The notes beneath the pieces are model-generated. The model made no database searches. It was not told the origin of the DNA and was given only the letters and a program-made list of their open reading frames with translations. The position numbers and the translations under genes were made by a program. A stretch of DNA of 64,000 nucleotides, taken from NCBI GenBank assembly GCA_037954325.1, contig JBBMNZ010000052.1, positions 62,001 through 126,000 of the forward strand. The letters run 5' to 3'. Of the stretch, positions 63,521 to 64,000 are shown one piece after another (within the stretch, counting starts at the first letter, position 1; every line of letters begins with the position of its first letter). This DNA is from Fistularia commersonii (Eukaryota; Chordata; Actinopteri; Syngnathiformes; Fistulariidae).

Positions 63521-64000
63521 GAACGAATGGCTATATCTTTTGATTTTGTCGCTGAATTACACTGAATTTGACATATTTTGTGCAGAATATTGTACTAAAC
63601 AAGATATTTCAACAGCAGAAACCAGATTAATGAAATTCATTAGTTATTTCCACTACTAGTCAAAAACGCTTCAAGTCAGTGATATAAGAACTTTTTGAAC
63701 GAATGGCTATATCTTTTGAATTTGTACCTGGATTACACTTAATTTGACATATTTTGTGCAGAATCATGTCCGAAACAACATATTTCCACAGCAGAAACCA
63801 GCTTAATGAAATCCTTTTTTTTTTTTCCACTCCTAATCAAAAACGCTTCAACTCAGTGAGATGAAGACTTTTTGAACGAATGGATATATCTTTTGAACCT
63901 GTGATGGGATTACACTGAATTTGACATATTTTGTGCAGAATCATGTCCTAAAAAACATATTTCAACAGCAGAAACCAGCTTGATGAAATTCAATAGTTAT

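Larger units (their letters stand above)
1..64000. repeat. 176-bp satellite, whole window
   Basis: A single satellite fills the window. The motif GAACGAATGGCTATATCTTT recurs every 176 bp in almost every step I measured (for example 114, 290, 466, 642), with occasional 1-bp indels. All monomers read in the same direction. Landmarks in a monomer numbered from GAACGAATGG are GCTGGATTACACTG (31-44), CCTAAACAACATA (74-86), TTCAAC (88-93), CAGCTTGATGAAATTC (103-118), a second TTCAAC (150-155) and CACTTTTT (169-176). Stop codons recur in every frame and no coding region is credible. Array size, head-to-tail order and near-nucleosomal length fit a centromeric or pericentromeric satellite. The family name and the host are not identifiable from the sequence alone. 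Confidence 0.97.
59395..64000. repeat. HOR array 4: 2867-bp period, about 1.6 copies, open at the window edge
   Basis: GAAATATTTAGTGC, CAACCCAATGATGAAC (60631, 63498) and the T12 tract (60948, 63815) all repeat at 2867 bp. The length equals 15 full monomers plus a 114-bp and a 112-bp monomer, plus 1 bp. The period still holds at base 64000, so the array continues outside the window. Confidence 0.9.
62262..64000. repeat. HOR array 4, copy 2 (cut by window end)
   Basis: These 1739 bp match copy 1 closely. Small differences include GATTTTTTCGCTG near 63254 where copy 1 has GATTTTGTCGCTG, and CTCCTAATC near 63830 where copy 1 has CTCCTGATC. Confidence 0.85.

Noticed and set aside
1..64000. CENP-B box
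   Set aside because: On the reverse strand ATTCGTTCAAAAAGTGC matches 7 of the 9 essential bases of the box, but the CGGG core reads AGTG. A match this good is expected by chance about every other monomer-sized search, and nothing shows that the host has CENP-B.
1..64000. CRISPR array
   Set aside because: Regular spacing could suggest it, but the whole 176-bp period is repeated, with no short repeat separated by unique spacers.
1..64000. Monomer as a dimer of about 88-bp subunits
   Set aside because: The halves share only short scraps (AGCTGGA against AGCTTGA, ACATATA against ACATATT) at a spacing of 31-74 bp. These do not line up with one internal period.
1..64000. TATATA and TTGACAT motifs as promoters
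   Set aside because: They are part of every monomer and occur by the hundred in AT-rich satellite. No associated transcript unit is visible.

Overview
The window is one uninterrupted tandem satellite. A monomer of about 176 bp repeats head to tail from base 1 to base 64000, always in the same orientation, roughly 370 times. I found no protein-coding gene, tRNA, rRNA, CRISPR array, transposon insertion or unique sequence anywhere. The DNA is AT-rich, the monomer is close to one nucleosome's length, and monomers are grouped into several long higher-order repeats (HORs). That is the organisation of a eukaryotic centromere or pericentromere. Nothing in the sequence tells me whether the genome is plant or animal, and I do not recognise the monomer as a named family.

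I number the monomer 1-176 from the GAACGAATGG motif. Landmarks are GCTGGATTACACTG near 31-44, CCTAAACAACATA near 74-86, a first TTCAAC at 88-93, CAGCTTGATGAAATTC near 103-118, a second TTCAAC at 150-155 and CACTTTTT at the end.

Layout. (1) 1-14854: an outer domain of diverged monomers, dominated by a duplication of about 6.7 kb (1690-8422 against 10829-17393, offset 9139 then 8963 bp). (2) 14855-34087: a homogeneous HOR array with an exact 3279-bp period, 19 monomers of which one is shortened, in 5.87 copies. It ends at an out-of-phase junction that leaves an 87-bp monomer. (3) 34088-39060: a mosaic flank. (4) 39061-about 47060: a second HOR array with a 14-monomer variant unit (2460 bp) followed by a canonical 3279-bp unit. 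(5) about 47061-51727: a second copy of the flank, 12.5-13.0 kb downstream of the first. (6) 51728-56246: a different HOR of nine monomers, about 1585 bp, in 2.85 copies. (7) 56247-59394: a mosaic of outer-domain and flank-type monomers. (8) 59395-64000: a fourth HOR of 2867 bp (15 full and two short monomers), in 1.6 copies and still running at the window edge.

The layers record how the array grew. Single monomers were duplicated (176 bp), small blocks were duplicated (704 bp), HORs of 1585, 2460, 2867 and 3279 bp were amplified, and blocks of 6.7-13 kb were duplicated on top. Shortened monomers trace to a 62-bp deletion between the two TTCAAC copies inside the monomer. The 3279-bp array is the most homogeneous part and is the best candidate for a recently amplified core, possibly the kinetochore-bearing one. 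That last point is inference.
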